Part shown: positions 1-8,827 of the stretch, in pieces
How the letters are laid out: the number at the start of each line of letters is the position of its first letter
Numbering within the stretch: the first letter of the stretch is position 1
Assembly: GCF_002218085.1 (NCBI RefSeq)
Contig: NZ_BDUC01000002.1
Coordinates: 62,001 to 126,000 of the forward strand
Direction of reading: 5' to 3'
DNA length: 64,000 bases
Source: Tolypothrix sp. NIES-4075
Lineage (GTDB): Bacteria > Cyanobacteriota > Cyanobacteriia > Cyanobacteriales > Nostocaceae
Notes under the pieces: model-generated
Databases searched by the model: none
Told to the model about the DNA's origin: nothing
Seen by the model: only the letters and a program-made list of their open reading frames with translations
Position numbers and translations under genes: made by a program

Positions 1-129
1 TAGATGAAAAATGCAAAAAATAAGTCTTTAGATTATAAAGATTTGTCAAAATTAAACTTTAGACAGGTACATTTACCCAGACTGATTTTGCACGATGGCT
101 GTAGGTTTTGCTTTTTGGAGGTGTTTAGC

Positions 130-1821
130 GTGCGCTATAAATTTTTGGCTATGCCAGGTTACGCCATGCGGGTTCTACGATATAAGCGCCTTCAAAAATT
201 AATTTTGATTGCAATTGGGGCGATCGCCACTTTAATGGTTGTCACTAATTTTGACTTACCAAAAGCTACGGCGCAGATACCGTTTTTACCCGATCTGCAA
301 TCACCCGAATTAGGAATTTCTGACACAGAAAAAACAATTGTCAATGACTCAATTTATTTGGATGGTCGGCGTTTATTTCAAATAGCGGACACAAGAGCAA
401 ATCTTCCACAGCGTTTAGAAAATATCCAACAAGCTGTAGATACAATTAGCCAAAACTACTTTCAAACGCCTGATGCGAAGCTGAAAGTGCAGATAGACCA
501 CGCTGCAAACGGTTCACCGATTATTCGCGTCAATGGCAATTATCTGATGACGGTAACACAAGAGGATGCCAACATCAGGCAACAAGACCCGGAAAGTTTG
601 GCTGAAGAACTTAAGCAATTATTGCTGCAAAAATTACCACAGGCGAAACAAGAGCGAAAAACTGAGTTTTTAATCTACCAAGGTAAAATTGCTGCCGCAG
701 CCGCACTGGGGATGATTGTCATCAGTTGGGGGATGTATAGGTGGCAATGCCGGTCTAGAAAAATTTCAGTACAGCCAACTCCCCCAGTTTCACCTGCGAC
801 CAAACCGATTACGGTACAGCTGAATCGACAGCAAAATCGACATATTCAAGAAGCAAAGCGGCGACTGTTTCAGCTAGCGCAAGCAATGATTTGGGGAGGT
901 GGCACTTTTTTCATCCTCGGTCTATTTCCCTACACGCGATCGCTTCAAATCGCAATCCTCAGAGCGGCGAAGATTCCTTTGCAAGTGGGTCTTGTGCTGC
1001 TGTTAACTTATGTGGCAGTGCGTCTTACCTATGCTTTAACTGACCGCTTCGCCTCTGCTTTAATCAACAGTAGTACTTTACTGACTCAGGAAACCACGGA
1101 ACGGCTACAGTTACGAGTTTCTACCATTTCCGGTGTGACTAAAAGTATTGCTACCTTTGCTTTGCTCATAGTTGCTACTTTATTAACCCTGACAGTATTG
1201 GGAATAGATGTTATTCCCTTGCTTGCTGGTGCCAGTTTAGTTGGTGTGGCACTGTCTTTAGCTTCCCAAAGTTTAATTAAAGACGCAATTAACGGCTTTT
1301 TGATTATCCTGGAAGACCAGTACGCCTTAGGCGATGTTATCACCGTGGGGCAAGTAGGCGGTTTAGTAGAAAACCTGAATCTGCGGATGACTCAGGTACG
1401 AGATTCAGAAGGACGCTTAATTACGATTCCCAATAGCGAAATTAAAATTGTTGCCAATCTTTCTAGTCGGTGGTCACGCGCAGACTTAAATATCCCCATT
1501 GGCTATCAAACCAATATTGACAAGGCTTTGAAATTGATTGAAGATGTTGCCCTAAAGATGGATCTAGATCCGATATGGCAAGAGCAAATTATAGAAACGC
1601 CGAAAGTTCTGGGAGTAGATAATTTTGGCGATCGCGGTTTGATAGTTCGTGTATGGATTAAGACACAGCCCCTCAAGCAATGGGATGTAGCGCGAGAATT
1701 TCGCCGTCGTTTGAAAATCGCCTTTGACAAAGCGGGAGTTTCTATTCCTTTGCCTCAACAAGCGATTTGGGTCAATGATGCTGAATTACTTAAATCTGAC
1801 TTTGATGGCAAGATGAATTAG
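130..1821 (+). CDS. MscS-family mechanosensitive ion channel
   Basis: Membrane channel of the small-conductance mechanosensitive (MscS) family, which releases solutes under hypo-osmotic stress. A signal-like hydrophobic stretch (LILIAIGAIATLMVV) is followed by a roughly 130-residue periplasmic-type region, several membrane segments, and then the family core: a pore-lining helix rich in Gly/Ala/Ser (LLAGASLVGVALSLASQ) and the beta domain with GDVITVGQVGG and a TIPNSEI motif. The open frame extends up to position 4, just after an in-frame stop at 1-3. I prefer the GTG at 130 because GGAGGTG (117-123) is an excellent ribosome binding site at the right spacing; ATG 151 and ATG 166 are alternatives. 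Family assignment is firm; gating behaviour and ion preference cannot be read from sequence. Confidence 0.88.
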   Translation: MRYKFLAMPGYAMRVLRYKRLQKLILIAIGAIATLMVVTNFDLPKATAQIPFLPDLQSPELGISDTEKTIVNDSIYLDGRRLFQIADTRANLPQRLENIQQAVDTISQNYFQTPDAKLKVQIDHAANGSPIIRVNGNYLMTVTQEDANIRQQDPESLAEELKQLLLQKLPQAKQERKTEFLIYQGKIAAAAALGMIVISWGMYRWQCRSRKISVQPTPPVSPATKPITVQLNRQQNRHIQEAKRRLFQLAQAMIWGGGTFFILGLFPYTRSLQIAILRAAKIPLQVGLVLLLTYVAVRLTYALTDRFASALINSSTLLTQETTERLQLRVSTISGVTKSIATFALLIVATLLTLTVLGIDVIPLLAGASLVGVALSLASQSLIKDAINGFLIILEDQYALGDVITVGQVGGLVENLNLRMTQVRDSEGRLITIPNSEIKIVANLSSRWSRADLNIPIGYQTNIDKALKLIEDVALKMDLDPIWQEQIIETPKVLGVDNFGDRGLIVRVWIKTQPLKQWDVAREFRRRLKIAFDKAGVSIPLPQQAIWVNDAELLKSDFDGKMN

Positions 1822-1895
1822 TCATTGGTAATTGGTAATGGGTAATTGCGAATGGGTAATGGCTAATTGGGAATGGGTAATAGGTAATAGGGAAG
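1822..1895. repeat. Short tandem heptamer repeats (STRR type)
   Basis: Imperfect tandem copies of GGTAATT/GGTAATG-like heptamers directly follow the MscS stop codon. The same repeat class recurs in many spacers of this window (8.8, 17.5, 18.05, 34.4, 37.0 and 39.2 kb). Such short tandemly repeated repetitive sequences are known from heterocystous cyanobacteria. Confidence 0.8.
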
Positions 1896-2141
1896 ATGTA
1901 GCTTTGCATCCTTCCCTCTCCCCCTCTCCCCATCCCCCCAACTGCAAGGATCTAAATCAGGTGAGAAAACAAAAAATTCCGCCCCCTTGAGGAGTCCTTG
2001 ACGGTGAAGCGCGATCGCCTCTACTAACCGGAAAAACACTATTGGAATCCATAAGCCTAATCTATCGCTGTAAAAGTAGACAACGACGCGGCTCGTTTTG
2101 TGTTCTTCCAGAGGAAGCGGACTTTGCCAAGGAGAAACCAT
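1863..2141 (-). CDS. Possible small hypothetical protein, 92 aa
   Basis: An open frame of 92 codons in the spacer after the MscS gene. The first 60 or so residues have ordinary composition (SRVVVYFYSDRLGLWIPIVF, then a helix-like stretch), but the C-terminal third runs into low-complexity purine-rich DNA and the heptamer repeats, so the real end was probably replaced by repeat DNA or the frame is a decayed remnant. No family recognised and no clear ribosome binding site. Low confidence that it is expressed. Confidence 0.25.
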   Translation of the reverse strand: MVSPWQSPLPLEEHKTSRVVVYFYSDRLGLWIPIVFFRLVEAIALHRQGLLKGAEFFVFSPDLDPCSWGDGERGRGKDAKLHLPYYLLPIPN

Positions 2142-2429
2142 ACTAAATGAACCTCATCTGCCAAAAGATAGATATAGCTATATCTATCTTTTTACTTATT
2201 CAAGGACTAAAAACAACTATCTTTAGCTAGTTGCTGAATGATGTTGCTTTCACATCCTCCAAACGGTATTACCAACTTTCACAGCTTAAAAGAGCAAAAT
2301 TCCCTCTTTATCTGTGGGCAAAGCAGTACATAAGTACTATAATATATATATAGCGTCCACGAAGCTTGGTGAAGTGCGATCAAGGCTCTGTGACAGCCTT
2401 CATCTGAAGTTTGACTCAAGGTTTGTTTT
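2142..2429. other. Spacer upstream of the small-gene pair
   Basis: AT-rich non-coding DNA. It holds an ATAGATATAGCTATATCTAT-like dyad near 2168-2190 and a TATAAT hexamer at 2339-2344 inside an alternating AT stretch. That hexamer could be a -10 box for the gene at 2430, but I see no convincing -35 partner. Confidence 0.35.
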
Positions 2430-2693
2430 ATGATTAAACACTATATTCTCAGCCTCAATCCGACTGCCAAGCACGACTGGGATCGTTGTATTCTACGCGA
2501 TCCGCTGACTGCTAAACGTCCGGACATTGCCAAATTGATTGCGGAAGCGGTTGGTGCAGATACAGGTAGTTATTTGGTGAGTGTGAATATCGAAGTTGAA
2601 GTATTAGAACAAGCTGCGGTGTCTCATGCTGAACAACTATCACTGAATATTGGTGAGGTGAGTGTTCCGTCTCAATTGAGGGAAGTAGCCTAG
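2430..2693 (+). CDS. Small conserved-looking hypothetical protein, 87 aa
   Basis: Not recognised. It starts with ATG (MIKHYILSLNPTAK) and codes for a soluble acidic protein with an N-terminal strand-like segment, a helical centre (RPDIAKLIAEAVGADTGSYL) and a beta segment (VSVNIEVEVLEQAAV). Codon use and the HIP1-poor composition are ordinary for the window. The next gene starts 56 bases downstream on the same strand with its own ribosome binding site, so the two are probably cotranscribed. No signal peptide or membrane segment. Real gene likely; function unknown. Confidence 0.6.
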   Translation: MIKHYILSLNPTAKHDWDRCILRDPLTAKRPDIAKLIAEAVGADTGSYLVSVNIEVEVLEQAAVSHAEQLSLNIGEVSVPSQLREVA

Positions 2694-2749
2694 TTAAAGC
2701 ACAGCTTCGGAGCTTTGTTTATTAAGATTTTTAGAGGTAAATTATTTTG

Positions 2750-3121
2750 ATGTTGCAACTGAGTCATTATCCAGCTGCGATCGCTCAAGCTGCCCAACGA
2801 GTGAATGAAGTAGACTCTCAGTTGATGGCAGTTCAGCACCAAATTAACCGATTTGAAGGCAATGCCGATCGCGTTTCTGCTTTTGAATCTGATTTGAAGA
2901 ATGATGCTCAACGCAAAGCACGTCGCTTTGAAGTGCTGTTGGTGAATCAGGAATATCAAAAGTCAATAGATACCCTGATTAGATTAACGGCAGAAAAACA
3001 AAATGCGATCGCTCATTTAGAATATCTCCGCAACCAATTTAGTGTAGCTAAATTAGAAGCGAGATTAGCCATAGTTCAACAAATAAACGATTTTGAAGCT
3101 CGTGAATTAGTTGGGTTGTAA
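2750..3121 (+). CDS. Small coiled-coil hypothetical protein, 123 aa
   Basis: Not recognised as a named family. Almost the whole protein is predicted helical by eye, with heptad-like spacing of hydrophobics (VDSQLMAVQHQINRFEG, then DTLIRLTAEKQNAIAHLEYL), suggesting a coiled-coil or four-helix structural protein. A TTG codon at 2747 precedes the ATG at 2750; the ATG is preferred because AGAGGT lies at 2733-2738. It follows the 87-aa gene on the same strand and converges on the glycosyltransferase operon across a hairpin at 3131-3146. Confidence 0.6.
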   Translation: MLQLSHYPAAIAQAAQRVNEVDSQLMAVQHQINRFEGNADRVSAFESDLKNDAQRKARRFEVLLVNQEYQKSIDTLIRLTAEKQNAIAHLEYLRNQFSVAKLEARLAIVQQINDFEARELVGL

Positions 3122-3124
3122 TTA

Positions 3125-3180
3125 CGTAGTGAGCGGTTCACCGCTCAATTCAAGACTTTCAAGGGATACCGCTTACTACA
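3125..3180. repeat. Dispersed palindromic element between convergent genes
   Basis: Begins CGTAGTGAGCGG and ends CTTACTACA, with a perfect hairpin GAGCGG-TTCA-CCGCTC at 3131-3146. It sits between two convergent transcription units and may also work as a bidirectional terminator. The same termini (cgtagt.agc ... cttactacg) recur at 40139-40190 and 58332-58520. Confidence 0.6.
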
Positions 3181-3190
3181 TTTAGAGCGT

Positions 3191-4339
3191 TTATTTACAT
3201 TCAAAATAACGCTCAAGTAGTTCCGCAATTTGCTGATTAATAATTGTCACATCAAACCGCTGACTTGCAGTAATTCGCGCATTATTAGCTATAGCCGCTG
3301 TCTTTTCTGGTTCTTGAAGACAAGCGGTAATTATTTGTGCAAGTTCTTGGGGTTTTCCTGGTGTCGCTAAAAAACCATTGATATCGTGTTCTACTAATTC
3401 AATAGCACCACCTTCTTCGGCTGCAACTACAGGTGTTCCACATAGCATCGCTTCAACAATCACTCTACCAAAAGGTTCTGGAGAAATAGAGGTATGCGCT
3501 ACCAAGTCACAAGCTGACATTAATTGTGGAATATCTGAACTAAATCCTAAAAATTTGACTCGTTTTTCTAGTCCCATTTTTTTCACTTGAGTGTGTAAAC
3601 TCTCAACATAATCTTGTTCACCAAATAGTGCATCACCAACTAAAAGTACTGTTACTTCTTGCGGACATTTAGCAAGCGCTTCAATTAAAATATGCTGTCC
3701 TTTCCAAGGTGCAAGACGGCTAAAATGTCCGACTACGAATTGTCCTTCTAAACCTAATTCTTGTCGTAATTGCTTGACATCAGACTCGGAAATTAGATAA
3801 TTTTTCGAGTCAAAGCCGTTGTAAACAATTTCCGTAATCTCTGTGCGTCCACCTGCTTTGACAAAAGCTGTTTTACTCGCTTGAGAATTGGCAATTACTA
3901 ATGATGCAAAGCGATTCGCACAAGTCACAGCAATGCGACGGTTAGTTTTGCTAAAATGCTCCTCTGAAAGAATATCATGCAAATGATAGACCAAAGGACG
4001 ACGGCTGAGAAAACTAGCGATCGCACCAACAACTAAGGCTTTTTGTGTATTCGCATAAATTAGATCGTATTCACGCGCAATTTTAACTACTTTAGTAATT
4101 ATTGGTGCAAGTTGTCCTAAACTACCTAAACCTTGTGCCAAGCTGCTTTCTTTGCGAACTTGTATTGCTTGAGTTGCCAAAACTTGCACGGGAATTTTAT
4201 TCTGAATAAGTAAATTTTTGAATGAACCATCTGCAAATAAGCCTACCAGACAGCGATCGCTATAAGGTTTTGCAATGTCTATTAAGCACAATTCTGCGCC
4301 ACCCGGTTTACCACTTTGGTCTAAAAAGAGAATTTTCAT
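3191..4339 (-). CDS. Glycosyltransferase family 4 (GT-B) protein
   Basis: Retaining GT-B glycosyltransferase that transfers a sugar from an activated nucleotide donor, probably to a polysaccharide or lipid-linked acceptor at the cytoplasmic face. N-terminal acceptor domain starts KILFLDQSGKPGGAELCL; the C-terminal Rossmann half has VGHFSRLAPWKGQHILIEAL and the donor-site E-x7-E motif (SPEPFGRVIVEAM) followed by GTPVVAAEEGGAIELV. Length (382 aa) is normal. It lies 10 bases downstream of the other glycosyltransferase gene on the same strand, so the two form an operon; the pair suggests exopolysaccharide or glycolipid synthesis. Donor and acceptor are not predictable. Confidence 0.88.
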   Translation of the reverse strand: MKILFLDQSGKPGGAELCLIDIAKPYSDRCLVGLFADGSFKNLLIQNKIPVQVLATQAIQVRKESSLAQGLGSLGQLAPIITKVVKIAREYDLIYANTQKALVVGAIASFLSRRPLVYHLHDILSEEHFSKTNRRIAVTCANRFASLVIANSQASKTAFVKAGGRTEITEIVYNGFDSKNYLISESDVKQLRQELGLEGQFVVGHFSRLAPWKGQHILIEALAKCPQEVTVLLVGDALFGEQDYVESLHTQVKKMGLEKRVKFLGFSSDIPQLMSACDLVAHTSISPEPFGRVIVEAMLCGTPVVAAEEGGAIELVEHDINGFLATPGKPQELAQIITACLQEPEKTAAIANNARITASQRFDVTIINQQIAELLERYFECK

Positions 4340-4349
4340 GTATACTTCT

Positions 4350-5516
4350 TTAGGCTAAAAGAATGGAGCGCACCTGAGTTGCAATTTTCTGCCAGTCGAA
4401 CTGTGTAACAGCGTATTCGCGACAGTCTTCTCGTGAAGGTGTTGGTAATTTTCTTAGTAATACTTCTTCTAATTTTTCAGCAATAGCTGAAACTTCGATT
4501 GAGTCAGTAATTAAATGTGGTGAAAATGGTTCTAAAATTTCTGGCATTCCCCCAACCGGAGTACACACAACCGGAGTACCACAAGCTAAAGATTCAACTA
4601 TCGCTAATCCAAATCCTTCAAAAGATTGACTGGGCATTACACTCAAATCGGCAGCTTGATAAGCTATTGGTAATTCGTCATCAGATAAAAAGCCTAAAAA
4701 TTGAACGTGGTCGTCCAGTCCCAATTCTGTGGCTTGTTCTTTTAGTGCAGCTTCTAATGGTCCACGACCACCAATTGCCAACCAAACGTCAGGAATTGTC
4801 GGTTTTATTGTAGCGATCGCCATCAACAATTTATCAAGTCCAACGCGATTTACTAACCGACGGGATGTAAATATTACTGGACGATCTTGAGGCCAATTTA
4901 ACTTGCTGCGAGCCTGTTTAGGTGATAGATTTGCTTGAAACCGATTAATATCAACTCCACCAGGAATTACGTTAATTTTATCACTTGGTACTTGATATTG
5001 TTGATGTAAGATATTGCCAAATGCTTTGCTGAGAACGATGAAGCGATCGCTGCGATCGTAAACTCTTTTTTCTATCAGCCAGTGCTTGAGAAAAGCGGTT
5101 ACTTTATTAACTCCTTCCTCGTGACTTTCAGATGCCCAAGGTCCATGAAAGTTAAAAGTAATTGGCACTTCTTTTGGCAAAAGATTCAAAATCGGATAGC
5201 TATACAATGCAAAATGTAAATTAATTGCATCTGGTGTGCCTACTCTAGTTTTTTGAAAGTTAGTGCGAATAGACCACAGACGTTGCCAAATTGGACTATC
5301 TGGAGAAGCTAGGTTAGTCAACTTTATCGGCAAATTTTCTTCAGCTTCTGGTAACCCGACACCACATAATTCCACCTTGTCTTCATTTGCTGCTAACTGT
5401 TTAGTCAGTTCATAAATATACCTCTCTAAACCTCCAGGTGTTTTAGGAAACCAACCTATTCCTAGGCTGAGAATATATGCTGTTACATTTTTATAGTCTT
5501 TTTTATCACTTAACAT
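4350..5516 (-). CDS. Glycosyltransferase family 4 (GT-B) protein
   Basis: First gene of a two-gene glycosyltransferase operon transcribed leftwards. The N-terminal half has the glycine-rich GWFPKTPGGLERYIYEL loop; the C-terminal half has VIFTSRRLVNRVGLDKLL and the donor-binding E-x7-E motif (FEGFGLAIVESLACGTPVV) followed by GGMPEIL. At 388 aa it is full length. It is only distantly similar to its downstream partner, so the two probably add different sugars to one product. Its promoter should lie in the AT-rich spacer upstream (5517-5923). Specific substrate unknown. Confidence 0.88.
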   Translation of the reverse strand: MLSDKKDYKNVTAYILSLGIGWFPKTPGGLERYIYELTKQLAANEDKVELCGVGLPEAEENLPIKLTNLASPDSPIWQRLWSIRTNFQKTRVGTPDAINLHFALYSYPILNLLPKEVPITFNFHGPWASESHEEGVNKVTAFLKHWLIEKRVYDRSDRFIVLSKAFGNILHQQYQVPSDKINVIPGGVDINRFQANLSPKQARSKLNWPQDRPVIFTSRRLVNRVGLDKLLMAIATIKPTIPDVWLAIGGRGPLEAALKEQATELGLDDHVQFLGFLSDDELPIAYQAADLSVMPSQSFEGFGLAIVESLACGTPVVCTPVGGMPEILEPFSPHLITDSIEVSAIAEKLEEVLLRKLPTPSREDCREYAVTQFDWQKIATQVRSILLA

Positions 5517-5923
5517 ACTATATTTTACGAGTATTTACTGTTCAGGAATTGGTTTGCACATCGAGATCCAGCTTCAATGGTTTTTTTGAGATTGCCGGTT
5601 AATAGACATCCTTTATATTTATATCCTGCCATTCTAGCCAGCATCAGTATTCTCAGTCATACTATAGGTACACTTCACTTCAAACGATCTACAGCAGGAA
5701 AATTAAATTTATCAAGATATCAATACAGTTATAGATAAGTTTTTATAGTTGTGATTTATACATTAAATGTTAAAATCCTATTTTGGATAAGCAAGACAAT
5801 ACCCAAATTATGCTAAATATTGTGTCATTATCTGCCGGGGTTTGCTGTTAACTACTGATATTAAGAAAGCATTCTTCTAACCTTTAATAGACATTTACAA
5901 CAAAAATGTAAATATCGTCACTT
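5517..5923. other. AT-rich spacer between the glycosyltransferase operon and the HD phosphohydrolase
   Basis: About 400 bases without a credible ORF. It should contain the promoter of the leftward glycosyltransferase operon. I see no RNA gene, no strong hairpin with a T-tract and no tandem repeat in it. Confidence 0.4.
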
Positions 5924-8524
5924 TTAATTGCAAGGCTTGAACTTAGGATAAGCAATGCGTTTATGATGAAATTGCTGCCAAACTTCTACAAAAATTTCGG
6001 CAATTTGTGACATTTCCTCTCGTGTTAAACCTGAATCTAGCAGTTGATTATCTTGCCATCTCGCACGGAGAATGTTGTTAACCATTGCTAAAGCTTGTTC
6101 TGGGCTTCGATCTTTAAGCGATCGCAGCGCCGCTTCGCAAGAGTCTGCTAACATTACAATTGCTGTTTCCCGCGACTGGGGAATCGGTCCATCGTAGCGA
6201 AAATCCGCTTCGTTTACTGTTAAATTTGGATTTTCTTTTGCCATTTCCTGCGCTTGATGATAAAAATAAGCGATTAGCATTGTTCCCTGATGTTCGGGAA
6301 TAAAAGCTTGAATCGCTGTAGGCAAAGTGTGTTTTCGCGCCATCGCCAATCCTTCACTGACGTGCTTTTTGATAATTTTCGCACTTTTCCAAGGATCGTT
6401 AATTTCCGTATCGTGTTTATTTGGTCCCCCCATTTGATTTTCAATAAATCCCAGAGGGTCATGCATTTTCCCAATATCATGGTATAGTGTTCCGGCTCTC
6501 ACCAATTCAACATTGCATTTGAGGTGTTTGGCAGCAGCTTCGGCAAGAGTAGCCACAAACAAAGTATGCTGAAAAGTCCCAGGAGTTTTAGTAGCGAGTT
6601 GTTTTAATAAAGAACGGTTCGGATTCGCCAGTTCTGCTAAACGAATCGGGGTGACTAAATCAAAGAGTTTTTCTAAATAAGGACTCAAGCCCAAGGCAAC
6701 AACACTCCAAACTAAGCCGGATAAAGCAAAGAACCCAGCTTCTGTTAGTACGATGTACCAGCCAGAACCAAATGCAGCACCGAGTAAGAGCTTGAATATC
6801 AGATAAACGCCACCTTGAGTTAAGGCAACACCAACGCTAAGAAGTGCAAGTTCCTCACGCGATCGCAAACGTTTGGCAATACAACTACCAAGTATTCCCC
6901 CAGCAGCACCACTCCAAAGCACAGTCCTACTAATTTCCAGGCTAAATGGTAACTGTAAAGCCAGCAATCCGATAACTGTGATGCCTAAATTAGCTCCGTA
7001 GAAGCTACCCAACAATAAACCAATGGCGCTCCAGGTGGTATAGGGTGTACCTATTAGCACTCCTGGCACACTGATAGTCAGCAACAATATTAACAGGCGA
7101 TCGCGTTGCCGCATTTTTGTTTTAATTCGCCGTTCCACCAAAGCAAAAATGCCAATAGATGCGCTAACAAACCCTCCCAGCTTCGTCAAACCCAGCCAGT
7201 TAATCTCCCGCCGTACTAAATGATAATGCTCTAGCACCTCAAAGTCCCAAGCAGTAATCGTCTCTCCTTTTTTGACAATTACCTCACCTTGCCGCATCGA
7301 CACCATCACAGGTTTGACACCAGCAGCAGCTTGTGCGCCACTTTGTTTGCTTAGTTCTTCATCTTTCTTCAGATTCGGTTTGAGTACAATCAGCAAAAGT
7401 TTCGTTGCTAAAGGCTCGGCTTCTTGTGGTACTGATGTCTGCACTTGTAGCCTCACGGCATCTTGTAAGATATTTGGCGGCAGTCCTGGTGAGATACCTT
7501 GGGCGAGAATCCGCTCTGCACTTTGTTGAATTCCCGTTTCTGTTTTTCCCCAGTCCTCATCTGACAAGTTCAAAATAAAAGTGTAATTATATACTATTTT
7601 CTCTTTGACACCGTTAAGCTGTAACAATTTGGCGTTTGCCTGAGCGTATGCTTGGCGGGCTTGGGAGATTTGAGCGGTGAGTGAGGACAAGTTTTGCTGT
7701 GAAGTCGTCAAACGATAAATTTCTAATTCTGCCACTGCTTGAGCAAAGTCAGGTTTTTGGGAAATATTATCAAGTTTTCCGCCGACACTCTGTATGGACA
7801 TTGTATTTTTTTGCTTTTGCACCGCCGTTTTAATTACGGCAATTTTACTACTTTGCTTTTGAGTCTTTGCGAAGTTGGGCTGCACGTTCGTATTCGTTAC
7901 GGCTTTTAGCAGCGTTTGCCATTCAGAATTAGAACAAGACCGCAGATAACGCTGGGTAGAAACAGGTAAAACTAAAGTGTCAAAAAAAGGAAAATACCCG
8001 GCAGTTGCACGAATTTCGTTACCCGTATCCAAAAATTGTTGCAAATCTTGACGAATTTTTTCGTTAACTTGTGCATCAACCATTAACACTGATAAAGAAC
8101 TTTTAGTAGCGTATGAGCGCTCTTGCTCGGTTTTTTTCTTATCTTCGATATTAGCTGAGTAGGGAGCTTTCATCGTTTGTGGCGCGATAGTCCCTGCTTT
8201 GAGCTTTGTTGTGTTGTATAATTTATGTCCCATTACGCCTGTGAGGGACACTAATGCGATCGCAAAAATAACCGGGGTGCGTCGGTGAATATAGCCCAAT
8301 CTGCTTACACAAATGCCTCTGTTAGTTTTATACGCCGCCATCGATCTGGAAGTTCTTAGTTTTTGCCGATCGCCTGAATCGCTTCTTTGGGATAATGAGA
8401 GCAGAAAATCATTGATGACACCTCTTACCCCAAGCAAGTGTCGTTTATGGCGTAGCGTCTTGTAACGTCGTTGCCAGTGGGTCAATTTCTCGGTCATTGA
8501 CTGAAAAAATGGCTGCGTTTTCAT
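5924..8524 (-). CDS. 7TM-HD family membrane phosphohydrolase (PgpH-like)
   Basis: Membrane protein of 866 aa with the architecture of the 7TMR-HD family. Order: a basic cytoplasmic N-terminus, one membrane segment (TPVIFAIALVSLTGVMG), a large extracytoplasmic 7TMR-HDED region with Gln/Lys-rich helices, about seven membrane helices, and a cytoplasmic HD domain (TLYHDIGKMHDP, then HVSEGLAMARKH). Gram-positive relatives (PgpH) hydrolyse cyclic di-AMP, so a role in c-di-AMP turnover is a reasonable inference; it is not proved here. The HD metal ligands are present. The family is common in cyanobacteria. Single-gene unit with about 300 bases of repeat-rich spacer upstream. Confidence 0.88.
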   Translation of the reverse strand: MKTQPFFQSMTEKLTHWQRRYKTLRHKRHLLGVRGVINDFLLSLSQRSDSGDRQKLRTSRSMAAYKTNRGICVSRLGYIHRRTPVIFAIALVSLTGVMGHKLYNTTKLKAGTIAPQTMKAPYSANIEDKKKTEQERSYATKSSLSVLMVDAQVNEKIRQDLQQFLDTGNEIRATAGYFPFFDTLVLPVSTQRYLRSCSNSEWQTLLKAVTNTNVQPNFAKTQKQSSKIAVIKTAVQKQKNTMSIQSVGGKLDNISQKPDFAQAVAELEIYRLTTSQQNLSSLTAQISQARQAYAQANAKLLQLNGVKEKIVYNYTFILNLSDEDWGKTETGIQQSAERILAQGISPGLPPNILQDAVRLQVQTSVPQEAEPLATKLLLIVLKPNLKKDEELSKQSGAQAAAGVKPVMVSMRQGEVIVKKGETITAWDFEVLEHYHLVRREINWLGLTKLGGFVSASIGIFALVERRIKTKMRQRDRLLILLLTISVPGVLIGTPYTTWSAIGLLLGSFYGANLGITVIGLLALQLPFSLEISRTVLWSGAAGGILGSCIAKRLRSREELALLSVGVALTQGGVYLIFKLLLGAAFGSGWYIVLTEAGFFALSGLVWSVVALGLSPYLEKLFDLVTPIRLAELANPNRSLLKQLATKTPGTFQHTLFVATLAEAAAKHLKCNVELVRAGTLYHDIGKMHDPLGFIENQMGGPNKHDTEINDPWKSAKIIKKHVSEGLAMARKHTLPTAIQAFIPEHQGTMLIAYFYHQAQEMAKENPNLTVNEADFRYDGPIPQSRETAIVMLADSCEAALRSLKDRSPEQALAMVNNILRARWQDNQLLDSGLTREEMSQIAEIFVEVWQQFHHKRIAYPKFKPCN

Positions 8525-8827
8525 TATCTATGACCGCAGTTACTTACTTTGATAGCTTAAAACAAGATACCCTGACATTCATGTGATCGCACTTTTCTAT
8601 CCATAGAAACTTCACTTGCGATACTCAAATTTAAACCTATTTGCCACAATAGCTATCTAAAGAATAAGCTTTAGCGTTTCCCCTACAGTACTTATATAAA
8701 ATATCACTAAAATTTTCCAGTTGGGGGAATTTGAAGAGGGGGGGAGGGGGGCAGGGGGGGAGTAGGAGAGGGGGAGCGATATCTTCCCCATTACCCATTA
8801 CCCATTACCAATTCCCAATTCTGATGA
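8525..8827. other. Repeat-rich spacer: poly-G tract and heptamer repeats
   Basis: Contains a run of G-blocks with single A interruptions (about 8728-8775), which could fold into a G-quadruplex on the + strand, followed by ATTACCC/ATTACCA heptamers (8787-8822) ending at the stop codon of the next gene. The 5' half (8525-8720) should contain the promoter of the HD phosphohydrolase; no ORF. Confidence 0.5.
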